Below are positions 46,992 through 55,821 of a stretch of 64,000 nucleotides of DNA, one piece after another. The notes under the pieces are model-generated. The model was given only the letters and a program-made list of their open reading frames with translations, did not search any database and was not told the origin of the DNA. The DNA is taken from assembly GCF_000737515.1 (NCBI RefSeq), contig NZ_CP006587.1, forward strand, positions 3,777,001 to 3,841,000, written 5' to 3'. The stretch comes from Hymenobacter sp. APR13 (GTDB lineage: Bacteria; Bacteroidota; Bacteroidia; Cytophagales; Hymenobacteraceae). Made by a program: the position numbers and the translations under genes. How positions within the stretch are numbered: position 1 is the stretch's first letter; each line of letters starts with the position of its first letter.

Positions 46992-48395
46992 TTAGCGCAC
47001 CCGGTAGCCGTTCAGGGCGTAGAACAGCAGGTAGGCGTAGCAGAGGGCCGGCAGCACAAACGCCACCCGGATGCCGCCGCCGTGCGTGGCCAGCAGCCCC
47101 ATCAGCGGCGGAATGATGGCCCCGCCCACGATGGCCATAATCAGGTACGACGAGCCTTGCTTGGTGAATTTGCCCAGGCCGGTAATGGCCAGCGGAAACA
47201 CCACCGGCCAGATGATGGCGTTGCAGAGGCCGCACAGCACCACCAGCCACAGCGCGGTTTCGCCGGAACTCAGGATGGAGAGCAGCACGAACAGCGTGCC
47301 GGCGGCGCATACGCCGGCCAGCAGCTTGCGGGCATCGAAGCGGGTGAGCAGCGGAATACCGACGATGCGGCCCACCATCACCCCAAACCAGTACGACGAC
47401 ACCAGCACCGCGCCCACGGCCTTGGTGAAGCCGCTGCTGGTATCAATCGGGTCGGGGGTGTTGCCGAACAAAGCGGCGGCCCAGCTGGTGGCCACGCTCA
47501 GGCCGCGCACCAGCTCCTGCGTGAAGCCGCTGAGCTGGCTGATGTTCTGGCTTTCGCCGTAGCGGATGATAAATGAGCCGATGCCCACTTCCACGCCCAC
47601 GTAGGTGAAAATGGCCACTACGCCCAGGGCCAGGTGGCGGAAGTCGAGGGCGGAGCGGCGGCCGGTTTCGGCGGCGGCCTGCGCGGCGGCGGCTTCCTCA
47701 TCGGCGGGCAGGCTTTCTACCTCGGGCAGGCGCACCAGGAAAAACAGCGCCGCCAGCACCGCCAGAAACACGGCCAGCCCCAGATACAGCGGCTTCACCA
47801 GCGTGGCTTCCTGGGTGAGGCGCTGCTCCAGTGGCAGCTGCGCCAGCTGGGCCTTCAGCACGGCCGAGCCGCCGAACAGAATCAGCCCGCCAATAAGCGG
47901 CGAAATGGTGCCGCCCAGCCCGTTGGCCACGCCCACGATGCTTACTCGGCTGGCAGCCGTGCGCGCCGGCCCCAGCACCGATACGTAGGGATTGGCGGCC
48001 ACCTGCAGCAGCGTGATGCCCGCGCCCAAAAAGCTCAGCGCCAGCAGAAATAGCCCGAACGTGCGCGAATTGGCGGCCGGCACAAATAGCAGCGCCCCGC
48101 AGGCCATAATCAGCAGCCCCAGCACAATGCCGCGCTTGAAACCCATCCGCTCCAGCAGCTTGCCCGCCGGCAACGACATCAGGAAATACGCCCCAAAAAA
48201 GGCCGACTGCACCGCCGTGGACTGAAAATCGGTGAGCTGGCACACGTCCTTGAGGTAGGGCATGAGCACGTCGTTGAAGTTGGTGACGGCCCCAAACAAA
48301 AAGAACAGGGTGGTCATCAGCACCATCGGGCCCGCGTAGGAGCGGGTGGTGCCGGCGGGGGCAAGCGGGGTGGAGGACGTAACGGGAGCAGCCAT
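46992..48395 (-). CDS. FucP-family MFS sugar:proton symporter
   Basis: 467 residues with twelve membrane spans. The N-terminal block LMTTLFFLFGAVTNFNDVLMPYLK carries the Asn/Asp residues used by FucP-type transporters. GAYFLMSLPAGKLLERMGFK is the MFS loop 2-3 motif, and LQVAANPYVSVLG is a family marker. The likely substrates are L-fucose, glucose or galactose-type sugars; which one cannot be told. No hydrolase or sugar kinase gene is adjacent. It is transcribed alone. Confidence 0.9.
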   Translation of the reverse strand: MAAPVTSSTPLAPAGTTRSYAGPMVLMTTLFFLFGAVTNFNDVLMPYLKDVCQLTDFQSTAVQSAFFGAYFLMSLPAGKLLERMGFKRGIVLGLLIMACGALLFVPAANSRTFGLFLLALSFLGAGITLLQVAANPYVSVLGPARTAASRVSIVGVANGLGGTISPLIGGLILFGGSAVLKAQLAQLPLEQRLTQEATLVKPLYLGLAVFLAVLAALFFLVRLPEVESLPADEEAAAAQAAAETGRRSALDFRHLALGVVAIFTYVGVEVGIGSFIIRYGESQNISQLSGFTQELVRGLSVATSWAAALFGNTPDPIDTSSGFTKAVGAVLVSSYWFGVMVGRIVGIPLLTRFDARKLLAGVCAAGTLFVLLSILSSGETALWLVVLCGLCNAIIWPVVFPLAITGLGKFTKQGSSYLIMAIVGGAIIPPLMGLLATHGGGIRVAFVLPALCYAYLLFYALNGYRVR

Positions 48396-48411
48396 GCAGG
48401 GGCGGGGTAGA

Positions 48412-48440
48412 AGGAAAAAAAGCCGGCCCGGGGCCGGCTA
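48412..48440 (-). terminator. Hairpin with T run on the minus strand
   Basis: AGCCGGCCC pairs with GGGCCGGCT, and the minus strand continues TTTTTTTCC. It would end transcripts coming from the interrupted gene and aquaporin upstream. Confidence 0.65.
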
Positions 48441-48562
48441 AGCAATGCTACGGAGTTTTTGGCAGAAGTGCAGCGGGAGGCAAGCATAGCCGAATGAACA
48501 GCCCGCAACAGACCTCTGCCTGCAACGAATTATAGCGTATTCTACATGTTGTTCACTTCCTG

Positions 48563-48880
48563 CTACTTCCGGCCATAGGTTTCGAATAGCCAAATGCCAA
48601 CCATTGGCAGTAGTAAAACGAAGGATATAACCAGATAAAAAGGCCGTTTAGACGTGGCCTTAATAGCCACTATGACGAAGCCGATTTCATACATAACCAG
48701 CAACGCAATTGTAACATAACCCATGAATAGAGCCGCGGTACCAGCTGCGTTGCCACTATACTCAGAGTATTCCTTCTAGTAGAGAAAATGCACAACGAAA
48801 AGCCACCAGGAGAAATACAGTAGCAATGCTGCTACTGCAACGCCAAAGGAGCTATTGAGGAACTTGATTGTGTCTTTCAT
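48563..48880 (-). pseudogene. Small three-span membrane protein gene broken by one in-frame amber codon
   Basis: From the ATG at 48880 the frame reads MKDTIKFLNSSFGVAVAALL and on through LFVVHFLY, then TAG at 48778-48776. It continues without further stop as KEYSEYSGNAAGTAALFMGY ... PMVGIWLFETYGRK to TAG at 48565-48563. The whole is 105 codons with three hydrophobic segments, one before and two after the amber codon. Composition is more AT-rich than the surroundings, suggesting an acquired gene. The simplest reading is a recent nonsense mutation; a sequencing error or stop-codon read-through are alternatives. The family is not recognised. Confidence 0.6.
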
Positions 48881-48900
48881 GGAGCACGAGCTTTTAAGGC

Positions 48901-49566
48901 CTACTCGCACTCTTCCACCGGCACCGCCGGCCGCGTCAGGAACTGCCAGGTAAAGACGGCCGCAATGGCGCCCACGGTAGGCGCCACCAGGTACAGCCAC
49001 AGATGCTCCATGTGCCCCGATACTAGCGCTGGCGCCACCGAGCGGGCCGGGTTCATGGACGCCCCGCAGATGGGCCCCGCAAACATGGCTTCCAGCAGCA
49101 CCACCGCCCCGATGGCCAGCCCCGCAAACATGCCCTGCTCCTTGGAGCCGCAGGCCACGTTCAGAATCACGAGCATCAGGAAGTAGGTGAGAATAAACTC
49201 CAGCACAAACGCCTGCCCCTCAGATCCGGCCGGCAGCGTGGCGCCCAGCAGCGCGTTGGCCGGAAACAGGTAGCGCAGCACCGCGCTGGCCAACACGGCC
49301 CCGGTTAGCTGGCTGATGATGTAAGGCAGCACCTGCCGCCCCGCAAACCGCCCCGCAATGGTGAAGGCTATCGTCACGGCCGGGTTGAAGTGCGCGCCCG
49401 ACACGTTGCCCAGCGCGTAAATCATGGCACTCACGATGAGCCCGAACGTCATGGCCACGCCCACGTGCGTGATGGCGCCGTGCGTTTCCTGGTTGATGAT
49501 GATGGCGCCGGTGCCACAGAACACAATGGCGAAGGTGCCCAGAACCTCAGAAACGTACCGCTGCAT
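48901..49566 (-). CDS. Aquaporin (MIP family)
   Basis: 221 residues from the ATG at 49566 (MQRYVSEVLGTFAIVFCGTG); earlier in-frame ATGs add an unlikely Pro/Arg-rich leader. It has six spans and two half-helices with the paired NPA boxes GAHFNPAVT (near residue 59) and GASMNPARS (near 172). The second box is followed by Arg as in water-selective or glycerol-permeable pores. The selectivity-filter residues seem to be of the classical aquaporin type, but I cannot say which solute dominates. It lies 20 bases upstream of the interrupted small membrane gene in the same direction. Confidence 0.93.
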   Translation of the reverse strand: MQRYVSEVLGTFAIVFCGTGAIIINQETHGAITHVGVAMTFGLIVSAMIYALGNVSGAHFNPAVTIAFTIAGRFAGRQVLPYIISQLTGAVLASAVLRYLFPANALLGATLPAGSEGQAFVLEFILTYFLMLVILNVACGSKEQGMFAGLAIGAVVLLEAMFAGPICGASMNPARSVAPALVSGHMEHLWLYLVAPTVGAIAAVFTWQFLTRPAVPVEECE

Positions 49567-49655
49567 TATATCGAAATAAGGAGGATAGCCAGGCATACGG
49601 CCTGCCGGGGCGCGCCGGATTGGGGCGGCCAACGCAAACAAACGGATTTTCCGGC

Positions 49656-50705
49656 TTACAGCGGAAACTGCCGGCGCAGCTGCTGGTAGCCGGGGTGGTC
49701 GTCGAGGCTGGTGAGGCTCTCAAACATGCTGATGAAGGTGCGCACCAGCTCGGGGTCGGTGGTTTGCAGGGCCCGGGCCTCGGCTACCCGATCCAGGTTA
49801 TACTGGCCCAGAAACACCACCAGCGCCCGAAACGGCTCTTTGGCCTCAGCATCGAAGCGCAGCAGCAGCTGCAGGGGCAGCACCGGCACCAACTGATGGA
49901 TGCCCAGGCCGGCGGCCCGCTGCTCGGGGTGCTCGGATAGGGTCTGGAAGGCGTCTTCGAGCTGGCGCAGGGTGGCCAGGTGCTGGTCGCGGTGCTCAGT
50001 CCAGTAATCCGGGTCAACGCTTTCGGCCTCGGGATGAAACTGCTGCCACACGCCCTGCACGAAGTGGTGCAGGCGGCCGTGCTGGTCGGCGGTGGGCGGC
50101 AGGGCCTCGGGCGTTTCGTCGGCGGCCAGCGTGGCCAGGTAGAACTCGCGGGCGTCGCGGGCGCGGTCCAGCAGCAGGTCGTGGATGCGGTCGGTGAGGG
50201 CGCGCATCTCGCGCTGGTTGAGCTCGGGGCGGTGGTGGCGGGCGTAGAACGTACCAATGGCGGCCGAGTCCGTCATGATGGCCAGGTATTCGCTGCCGGC
50301 CGACTCTTCCAGAAACTCCGCCATGCGCACCATAATCGGCTGAAAGCCCTTGTACAACTCCCGCGTGGCGTCGCTGATGGTCACGACGGCACTTTTGATT
50401 TGCTGCTCCACGGCGTTGGAGCTTTCCACCAGCTGGCGGGTTTCGGCGGCCAGTTGCTGGGTTTCGCGGGCCAGCGCGTGCATCTGTTGCATGGCCTGGT
50501 CGGAGTTGCGGGAGGCCTCATCAGCCGCCTTCCAGCTCTGAAACGCCACGAACAGCCCCAGAAACGAGGCCACGCTGCCGATGATGGAATAGTCGCCGTT
50601 GAGGGCCTGGTAGGAGGTATGCCCCAGCACGGCCAGCGCCACAAACAGGGCCAAATAGAACAGGGAGTTTTTGTTGGGGTCGAAGAGAAAGGAATGGCGG
50701 GCCAT
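49656..50705 (-). CDS. Two-span membrane protein with coiled coil, unknown function
   Basis: 349 residues from the ATG at 50705. Two close spans (about residues 15-32 and 42-58) precede a coiled coil (ASRNSDQAMQQMHALARETQ through VVTISDATRELY) and a helical cytoplasmic domain of about 220 residues. The layout resembles the membrane-proximal part of a signalling or scaffold protein, but I see no catalytic motif. It follows the gene at 50740 with a gap of 34 bases and is probably co-transcribed with it. Confidence 0.6.
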   Translation of the reverse strand: MARHSFLFDPNKNSLFYLALFVALAVLGHTSYQALNGDYSIIGSVASFLGLFVAFQSWKAADEASRNSDQAMQQMHALARETQQLAAETRQLVESSNAVEQQIKSAVVTISDATRELYKGFQPIMVRMAEFLEESAGSEYLAIMTDSAAIGTFYARHHRPELNQREMRALTDRIHDLLLDRARDAREFYLATLAADETPEALPPTADQHGRLHHFVQGVWQQFHPEAESVDPDYWTEHRDQHLATLRQLEDAFQTLSEHPEQRAAGLGIHQLVPVLPLQLLLRFDAEAKEPFRALVVFLGQYNLDRVAEARALQTTDPELVRTFISMFESLTSLDDHPGYQQLRRQFPL

Positions 50706-50739
50706 GGGAGCGGGGTGGGGGATAAGTTTGGCGAACGAC

Positions 50740-51291
50740 TCAGCGGACCTCGGTGGTGGGCTTTTGAATGAAATAAAATAAGTCTCGCTCCAGCTCAAAC
50801 GCGGCTCGCTGCAGGCGTCGGCGGGCTATTACGTACGGAATGCCCACGGCAATAAGTCCCTGAAAGACAAGCATAGACAGCGCAATGAGCACGTCAGCCA
50901 ACGTGGTGTTTTCGCTACGCGTCAGGAGTGACACAAAAGCGAAGAGCACGAAAGCCAGATAGAAAAGAGCAGGAAACAAGAACGTGCCGGAGGCGCCGTT
51001 CAGCTCGCCTTCCAGGCGGGTGCCGGCAGGTGTGGGCAATACGGTGCCGTTGAAAGCAGGAAAGAAGAGCTGATTGCCACCGGGGCGCGGCTTGAGCTGA
51101 ACATAGTCGGCCCGCACCACGCCGCTGTAGGGCGCCACCGTGGGAGAAAAGAGGCGGCCCAGCCGGCCAAACGGATTCAGGTTGGGCGGAGCTACGTGCG
51201 GTTGCAGCCGTCCCACAAACTGGGTTGGCTCAACCGGGAATTCCAGTGCGAATGGCGTAATCAGTTGGATCCGGCGTAATAGTTCTTTCAT
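50740..51291 (-). CDS. Two-span membrane protein of unknown function
   Basis: 183 residues from the ATG at 51291. The N-terminal 100 residues are beta-rich and polar (TPFALEFPVEPTQFVGRLQP, FSPTVAPYSGVVRADYVQLK), then two hydrophobic segments (LFPALFYLAFVLFAFVSLL and IALSMLVFQGLIAVGIPYVI) and a charged tail. The arrangement, a polar module before a helical pair, recalls YcxB-type small membrane proteins, but this is only resemblance. It is the first gene of a likely two-gene operon with 49656. Confidence 0.55.
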   Translation of the reverse strand: MKELLRRIQLITPFALEFPVEPTQFVGRLQPHVAPPNLNPFGRLGRLFSPTVAPYSGVVRADYVQLKPRPGGNQLFFPAFNGTVLPTPAGTRLEGELNGASGTFLFPALFYLAFVLFAFVSLLTRSENTTLADVLIALSMLVFQGLIAVGIPYVIARRRLQRAAFELERDLFYFIQKPTTEVR

Positions 51292-51416
51292 AGAGATAAA
51301 TGGAATCGGCCAGCACGCCGGCCACGGCAGGGGGCGGGTAAAGATAGAGCGGGTGCGGCCGAAGCCCATTACTTTCCCGACCTTTGCACCTTCACCCCTT
51401 ACGCAACACCCCGCTT

Positions 51417-52604
51417 ATGGCCCAGGCCCGCCGCTCCGCCCCGTTCTACATGACCGCCACCACCCAGTTCGGGCTGGAAGAAATTCTGGCCGAGGAGCTC
51501 TACCAGCTCGGGGCCAAGATCGAAAAGGTGGGCCAGCGGGCTGTGGAGTTCGTCGGCGATATGCAGCTGTGCTACGAGGCCAACCTGTGGTGCCGCACCG
51601 CCGTGCGCATCCTGCGGCCCTTCGCCGGCTTCTACGCCCCCCACGAAAAGGGCCTCTACCGCGAAGTAGGCCGCATCGACTGGGCCGACTACATCCTGCC
51701 CGACCAGACGTTTGCCATTACGGCCGTCGTCAATAAGTCCACCTTCGAGCACTCGCTGTTCGTGGCCCAGCTCACCAAGGATGCCATCGTGGACCAGTTC
51801 CGCGACCGGACCGGCCAGCGCCCGAGCGTGGACGTGAAAAACCCCGACGTGCGCCTGCACCTGCACATGCTCGACAACGAGGTGGTGCTCAGCCTCGATT
51901 CGTCGGGCGAGTCATTGCACAAGCGCGGCTACCGCCAGCAAACCAACGTGGCCCCGCTCAACGAGGCCCTGGCCGCCGGCATCCTGCTGCTGGCCGACTG
52001 GGACGGCAAAAAGACCCTCGTAGACCCCATGTGCGGCTCCGGCACGCTGCTCACCGAGGCCGCCCTCATTGCCCAGCGCATCGCGCCCGGCCTCTACCAC
52101 CAGGGCAAGTTCGGGTTCGAGAATTGGCAGGACTTCGATAAGGCCCTCTGGGAATCGGTGCGCCTCGACGCCGAGCAGGCCCGCCTCGACGAGCCCCAAG
52201 CCCTACTCTACGGCTCCGACCTCTCGCCCGAGTTCATCGAGCTGGCCCGCGAAAACGTGGAAGCTGCCGGCCTCGAAGACTTCATCCATTTCGCTGTGCG
52301 CGATGTGAAGGACGCCACCGCCCCCAAAGGCGAGCCCGGCCTCGTGGTGATGAACCCGCCGTACGGCGAGCGAATCGGGGAGGAAGCCGAGATGGACGCC
52401 CTCTACAAAACCATCGGCGACACGCTCAAAACCGGCTTCCAGGGCTACGACGCCTACATCTTCACCGGCAACCTGGAGGCTGCCAAGCGTGTGGGCCTGA
52501 AAACCTCGCGCCGCATCCCGCTCTACAACGGCCCAATTGACTGCCGCCTGCTCAAGTATGAGCTGTACCAGGGCTCGCGCCGGACCCCGGCTCAGGAGAG
52601 CTAG
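51417..52604 (+). CDS. THUMP-domain RNA guanine-N2 methyltransferase, RlmL/TrmN-like
   Basis: 395 residues from the ATG at 51417. The order is a ferredoxin-like/THUMP part (about residues 10-160) and a Rossmann methyltransferase (about 165-390) with DPMCGSGTLLTEAALIA and the catalytic MNPPYGERIGEE, an NPPY motif of N2-guanine enzymes. Close relatives are the N-terminal half of E. coli RlmL (m2G2445 of 23S rRNA). The RlmK half is absent, as in many Bacteroidota. The precise target base is inferred. Confidence 0.9.
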   Translation: MAQARRSAPFYMTATTQFGLEEILAEELYQLGAKIEKVGQRAVEFVGDMQLCYEANLWCRTAVRILRPFAGFYAPHEKGLYREVGRIDWADYILPDQTFAITAVVNKSTFEHSLFVAQLTKDAIVDQFRDRTGQRPSVDVKNPDVRLHLHMLDNEVVLSLDSSGESLHKRGYRQQTNVAPLNEALAAGILLLADWDGKKTLVDPMCGSGTLLTEAALIAQRIAPGLYHQGKFGFENWQDFDKALWESVRLDAEQARLDEPQALLYGSDLSPEFIELARENVEAAGLEDFIHFAVRDVKDATAPKGEPGLVVMNPPYGERIGEEAEMDALYKTIGDTLKTGFQGYDAYIFTGNLEAAKRVGLKTSRRIPLYNGPIDCRLLKYELYQGSRRTPAQES

Positions 52605-52614
52605 CGCTAGTCGC

Positions 52615-52775
52615 CTCACCCTCTCTCCGAAAAAGGAGAGGGGCTCTAATTCTGGTTCTGGATAATCACCTTAACCCCCTTCTCCGAAAAGGAGAAGGGG
52701 GTTAAGGTGATTATTCCTAAAAAACTAGTTCCTCCTCTCCCTTTGGAGTGGGTGTTAGGGGGTGAGGCCCCGGAA
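52615..52775. repeat. Cluster of three hairpins, TTCTCC/GGAGAA type
   Basis: Hairpin 1 is CTCTCC-GAAAAA-GGAGAG (about 52621-52640). Hairpin 2 has 24-base perfect arms (52662-52685 and 52691-52714) round GAAAA. A third, imperfect one covers CCTCTCCCTTTGGAGTGGG (about 52734-52752). They fill the gap between the methyltransferase and helicase genes. All share a GAAAA-type loop or CTCC arm. Confidence 0.85.
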
Positions 52776-52780
52776 CTGCG

Positions 52781-52789
52781 TACCTTTGC
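52781..52789 (+). promoter_or_regulatory. -7 box of the DEAD-box helicase gene
   Basis: TACCTTTGC, an exact match, 18 bases before the ATG at 52807. Confidence 0.55.
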
Positions 52790-52806
52790 AGGCTAATTCC
52801 AAGTTT

Positions 52807-54189
52807 ATGACCTCCTTCGCCGACCTCGGCCTCGCGCCCTACCTGTTGCAAGCCCTCGAAGAGCTGCAGTTCATCCAGCCTACGCCCGTGCAGGAGCAGG
52901 TGCTGCCCCTCACGCTCGCCGGCCAGGACGTGGCCGGGCAGGCGCCCACCGGCTCCGGCAAAACTGCCGCCTACGGCCTCGGCCTGCTGCAGCAGGTAGA
53001 CGTGAAAAACGACGCCGTGCAGATGCTGGTGCTGGTGCCCGCCCGCGAGCTGGCCCTGCAGGTGCGCGACGCCCTCAAGAAAATGGGCAAGTTTTTGCCC
53101 AACCTGCGCGTAGCAGCCTTCTACGGCGGCCACGCCTTCGGCGAGGAAAAAGCGTCCCTCACGCAGGCGCCGCATATTGTGGTAGCCACGCCCGGTCGTT
53201 TCCTCGACCACTTGGAGCGCCGCACCATCATCCCGAACCAGCTCAAAAGCCTCGTGCTTGATGAAGCCGATAAGCTGCTGGAGCTGGGTTTCCAGGACGA
53301 GCTGGTGGAGATTGTGAAGCGCCTGCCGCGCCGCCGCCAGACGCTGCTGTTCTCGGCTACCATGTCGGACAAGGTGCTGGAGCTGATCCGCAAAAACCTC
53401 ACCCGGCCCCGCGTCGTGAATTTGGGCCAGGACGACGACCAGCTGCCCGAAAACCTCACCCTGATCGGCCACGTTGGCCCGATTGAGCTGAAGCCGGCGG
53501 CTTTGCTGCACATCCTGCGCCAGCCTGAAACCGGCCGCGCCCTCATCTTCTGCAACACCCGCGACCGGTGCATGGAGCTGGCCCGCTTCCTGCAGGGCCG
53601 CGAAGTAGCGGCCGAGGTGCTGCACGGCAAAATGCCCCAGCCCGAGCGCGACAAGGCCCTGCTGAAGCTGCGCAACGGCTCCAGCCAGGTGCTGGTAGCC
53701 ACCGACGTAGCCGCCCGCGGCCTCGATGTAACCCTGCTCGATACCGTGGTGCAGTACGACGCCCCTGACAAGGCCGACGGCTTCCAGCACCGTGCCGGCC
53801 GTACGGCCCGCGCCGGCGCAGCCGGCACGGCCCACATCCTGGCCACGCTCAAAGAGCAGGCCCACGTGAAGAAGTGGCCCGTGGCGGAAACTATCAAATG
53901 GAGCGATATGAAGGCGCCCAAGCTGCCGCCTGCCGCCCCCAAAGCTCCCAAGCCCGAAAACGTGACTTTGCACGTCACGGCCGGTAAGAAAGACAAAGTC
54001 AGTGCCCACGACTTGGTAGGCGCCTTCGTGAACGTGGGCGGTGTGGCCCGCGAGCAGGTCGGCCATATCGAGGTGTTCGACTACTACAGCTACGTGGCCG
54101 TGCCGCGCGGCCAAGTGCAGGACGTGGTGCAGCGCCTGCTGGGTGCCAAAGTGAAAGGCAAGAAAGTGCGCGTAACCGAGGTTCGGTAG
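52807..54189 (+). CDS. DEAD-box RNA helicase with DbpA-type RNA-binding domain
   Basis: 460 residues from the ATG at 52807. The Q motif (FIQPTPVQEQVLPL), Walker A (APTGSGKT), DEAD (VLDEADKLLELGF), SAT (LLFSATMSDK), ATDVAARGLDV and HRAGRTAR are all present. The last 75 residues (about 385-460, TLHVTAGKKDKVSAHDLVGA, VAVPRGQVQDVVQRLL) form the RRM-like domain that in DbpA binds a 23S rRNA hairpin. An ATP-dependent role in large-subunit assembly is expected. No gene in the vicinity is obviously linked, though rRNA methyltransferases flank it. Confidence 0.92.
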   Translation: MTSFADLGLAPYLLQALEELQFIQPTPVQEQVLPLTLAGQDVAGQAPTGSGKTAAYGLGLLQQVDVKNDAVQMLVLVPARELALQVRDALKKMGKFLPNLRVAAFYGGHAFGEEKASLTQAPHIVVATPGRFLDHLERRTIIPNQLKSLVLDEADKLLELGFQDELVEIVKRLPRRRQTLLFSATMSDKVLELIRKNLTRPRVVNLGQDDDQLPENLTLIGHVGPIELKPAALLHILRQPETGRALIFCNTRDRCMELARFLQGREVAAEVLHGKMPQPERDKALLKLRNGSSQVLVATDVAARGLDVTLLDTVVQYDAPDKADGFQHRAGRTARAGAAGTAHILATLKEQAHVKKWPVAETIKWSDMKAPKLPPAAPKAPKPENVTLHVTAGKKDKVSAHDLVGAFVNVGGVAREQVGHIEVFDYYSYVAVPRGQVQDVVQRLLGAKVKGKKVRVTEVR

Positions 54190-54222
54190 CCGCCGAAAAT
54201 CTATTTGAACGTCACTCCTTTC

Positions 54223-54259
54223 AGAACGTCATTCCGAGCGGAGCTCGGAATGACGTTCT
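54223..54259. repeat. Short palindrome, GTCATTCCGAGC family
   Basis: Arms AGAACGTCATTCCGAGC and exact complement with a three-base loop (54240-54242): the same arms as at 2689-2828 without the long centre. It is also terminator-like for the helicase gene (TTCTGTTT follows). Confidence 0.85.
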
Positions 54260-54283
54260 GTTTAATATTAACACTGCCTCACC

Positions 54284-54616
54284 TTGCCCCGCCAACTCCT
54301 GTTCATCTGCAGCCAGAACCGCTGGCGTAGCCTCACGGCGGAGCGGCTGTTTGACGGGCACCCGACCTACGACGCCCGCTCGGCCGGTACCGAGCCGGGG
54401 GCGCGGGTGCGCGTCACGGCGGGGCACCTGGGCTGGGCCGATGCGGTGTTTGTGATGGAGCGCAAACACGCCGATATCCTGCGCCAGAAGTTCGGGCCGG
54501 AGCTGGCCGGCAAGCCGCTGGTGGTGCTGCGCATCCCCGACAAGTTTCAGTTCATGGACCACATTCTGCAGGACCTGCTGCGCGAGCGGCTACGGGAGCA
54601 CCTGCCGGAGCTGTAG
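54284..54616 (+). CDS. Low-molecular-weight protein tyrosine phosphatase-like protein
   Basis: 110 residues from a TTG at 54284 (PRQLLFICSQNRWRSLTAER). The loop CSQNRWRS fits CX5R(S), the phosphate-binding loop of this fold, and the protein ends after the region where the classical family has a DPY acid motif. That motif is not evident here, and RIPDKFQFMD may be its equivalent. At 110 residues it is shorter than the usual 140-160. This group is often annotated simply as protein tyrosine phosphatase; real catalytic activity is unproven. Single gene between two palindromes. Confidence 0.78.
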   Translation: MPRQLLFICSQNRWRSLTAERLFDGHPTYDARSAGTEPGARVRVTAGHLGWADAVFVMERKHADILRQKFGPELAGKPLVVLRIPDKFQFMDHILQDLLRERLREHLPEL

Positions 54617-54651
54617 CAGCATCCACAAGCGGTGTGTAGGCGCTGGACAGT

Positions 54652-54736
54652 GTAGGGACGCGTATTCGCGTCTCGTCGTTGAACGACCGTAACCGCGCCA
54701 TCTAACCAACGACGAGACGCGAATACGCGTCGCTAC
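54652..54736. repeat. Palindromic repeat, GTAGAGACGCG family, second copy
   Basis: Arms of about 30 bases starting GTAGGGACGCGTATTCGC. It shares TCTCGTCGTTGAACGACC with the copy at 18753-18850; the core of the arm (TATT versus ACACTT) differs. Confidence 0.85.
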
Positions 54737-54775
54737 ATCGTACAACCAAACGACCTTCTGGTCGTTTATTCAGCC

Positions 54776-55723
54776 ATGCCTTACCTGATTTTTGCGGCCA
54801 TCGTGGCCGTGGTGCTGTTTCTGTTCTACCGCTACCTCACTGCCGATTCGCGCCGTACAGAGGCCGCCCTGGCCGAGGATTTTCCGGCGGAATGGCGGCA
54901 GATTCTCACCGGGCGGGTGGCCTTCTACGGCTCGCTCACGCCCGTGGAGAAAGGCCGCTTCGAGAAGCGGGTACAGGTGTTTCTGGCCCAGACGCTCATC
55001 ACCGGCATCCAGACCGACATCGACGATACCACGCGGGTGCTGGTGGCGGCTTCGGCGGTCATTCCGGTGTTTGGCTTTCCCGACTGGGAGTATGCCAACC
55101 TGAGCGAGGTGCTGGTGGTGCCCGATGCCTGGAAAGAGCAGCAGGACCCCAACAAGGAAGTTGCGCCGCTGGCCGGCACGCTGCTAGGCTCGGTGCGCAA
55201 CTTCCAGACCTCCCATTACATGCACCTCTCGAAGGCCTCGCTGGAGCGCGGCTTTCAGGATTCGCTGGACAAGCAGAACGTGGGCATCCATGAGTTTGCG
55301 CACCTGCTGGATGAGGCCGACGGCGTGATTGACGGCGTGCCCGCCACGGTGTTTCCGGCGGCGTTGCGCCCCGAGTGGGAGGCCGTAATGGCCCGCGAAA
55401 TTGCGGCTATCCGGGCCGGAAACTCGGAAATCAACGACTACGCCGGCACCAACGAGGCCGAGTTCTTTGCCGTCGTGACCGAGTATTTCTTTGAGAAGCC
55501 CGAGAAGCTGCAGCAGCACCATCCGGAACTGTATGGCCAGCTGCTGCTGGCTTTCCGCCAGAACCCCAAGAGCCGCTTCCAGCGCTGGGCCGTCGACCCG
55601 CGCGAGTGGCTCAAGCGCCTGCGCAGCCGCCGCAAGTTCGGCCGCAACGACCAGTGCCCCTGCGGCAGCGGTAAAAAGTATAAGGACTGCCACCTGGAGC
55701 AGCACGAAGCACAGGCCGCGTAA
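54776..55723 (+). CDS. MtfA-type zinc peptidase fused to a SEC-C motif
   Basis: 315 residues. One N-terminal span (YLIFAAIVAVVLFLFYRYL) is followed by an MtfA/DUF980-like domain (about 30-270) with FVGRFEK-like blocks, VFGFPDWEY, VGIHEFAHLLDEADG (the HExxH site, near residue 171) and NDYAGTNEAEFFAVVTEYFF giving the third ligand. The C-terminal segment GRNDQCPCGSGKKYKDCH (about 290-308) is a complete SEC-C zinc motif, as found at the end of SecA and of some other proteins. Known MtfA is a soluble regulator of glucose uptake through Mlc in E. coli. Membrane anchoring plus SEC-C suggests it works at the Sec/ribosome side of the membrane; that is inference. Confidence 0.88.
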   Translation: MPYLIFAAIVAVVLFLFYRYLTADSRRTEAALAEDFPAEWRQILTGRVAFYGSLTPVEKGRFEKRVQVFLAQTLITGIQTDIDDTTRVLVAASAVIPVFGFPDWEYANLSEVLVVPDAWKEQQDPNKEVAPLAGTLLGSVRNFQTSHYMHLSKASLERGFQDSLDKQNVGIHEFAHLLDEADGVIDGVPATVFPAALRPEWEAVMAREIAAIRAGNSEINDYAGTNEAEFFAVVTEYFFEKPEKLQQHHPELYGQLLLAFRQNPKSRFQRWAVDPREWLKRLRSRRKFGRNDQCPCGSGKKYKDCHLEQHEAQAA

Positions 55724-55821
55724 CGGCGCCTACTGTAGCGGAAGCGGCCCGCTGATGCAGCGGCCAGCCTGAACGGGAGCGTTGTTCTATCTTCGTTCGT
55801 TTTCCTGCCTTTCCAGCTCCG

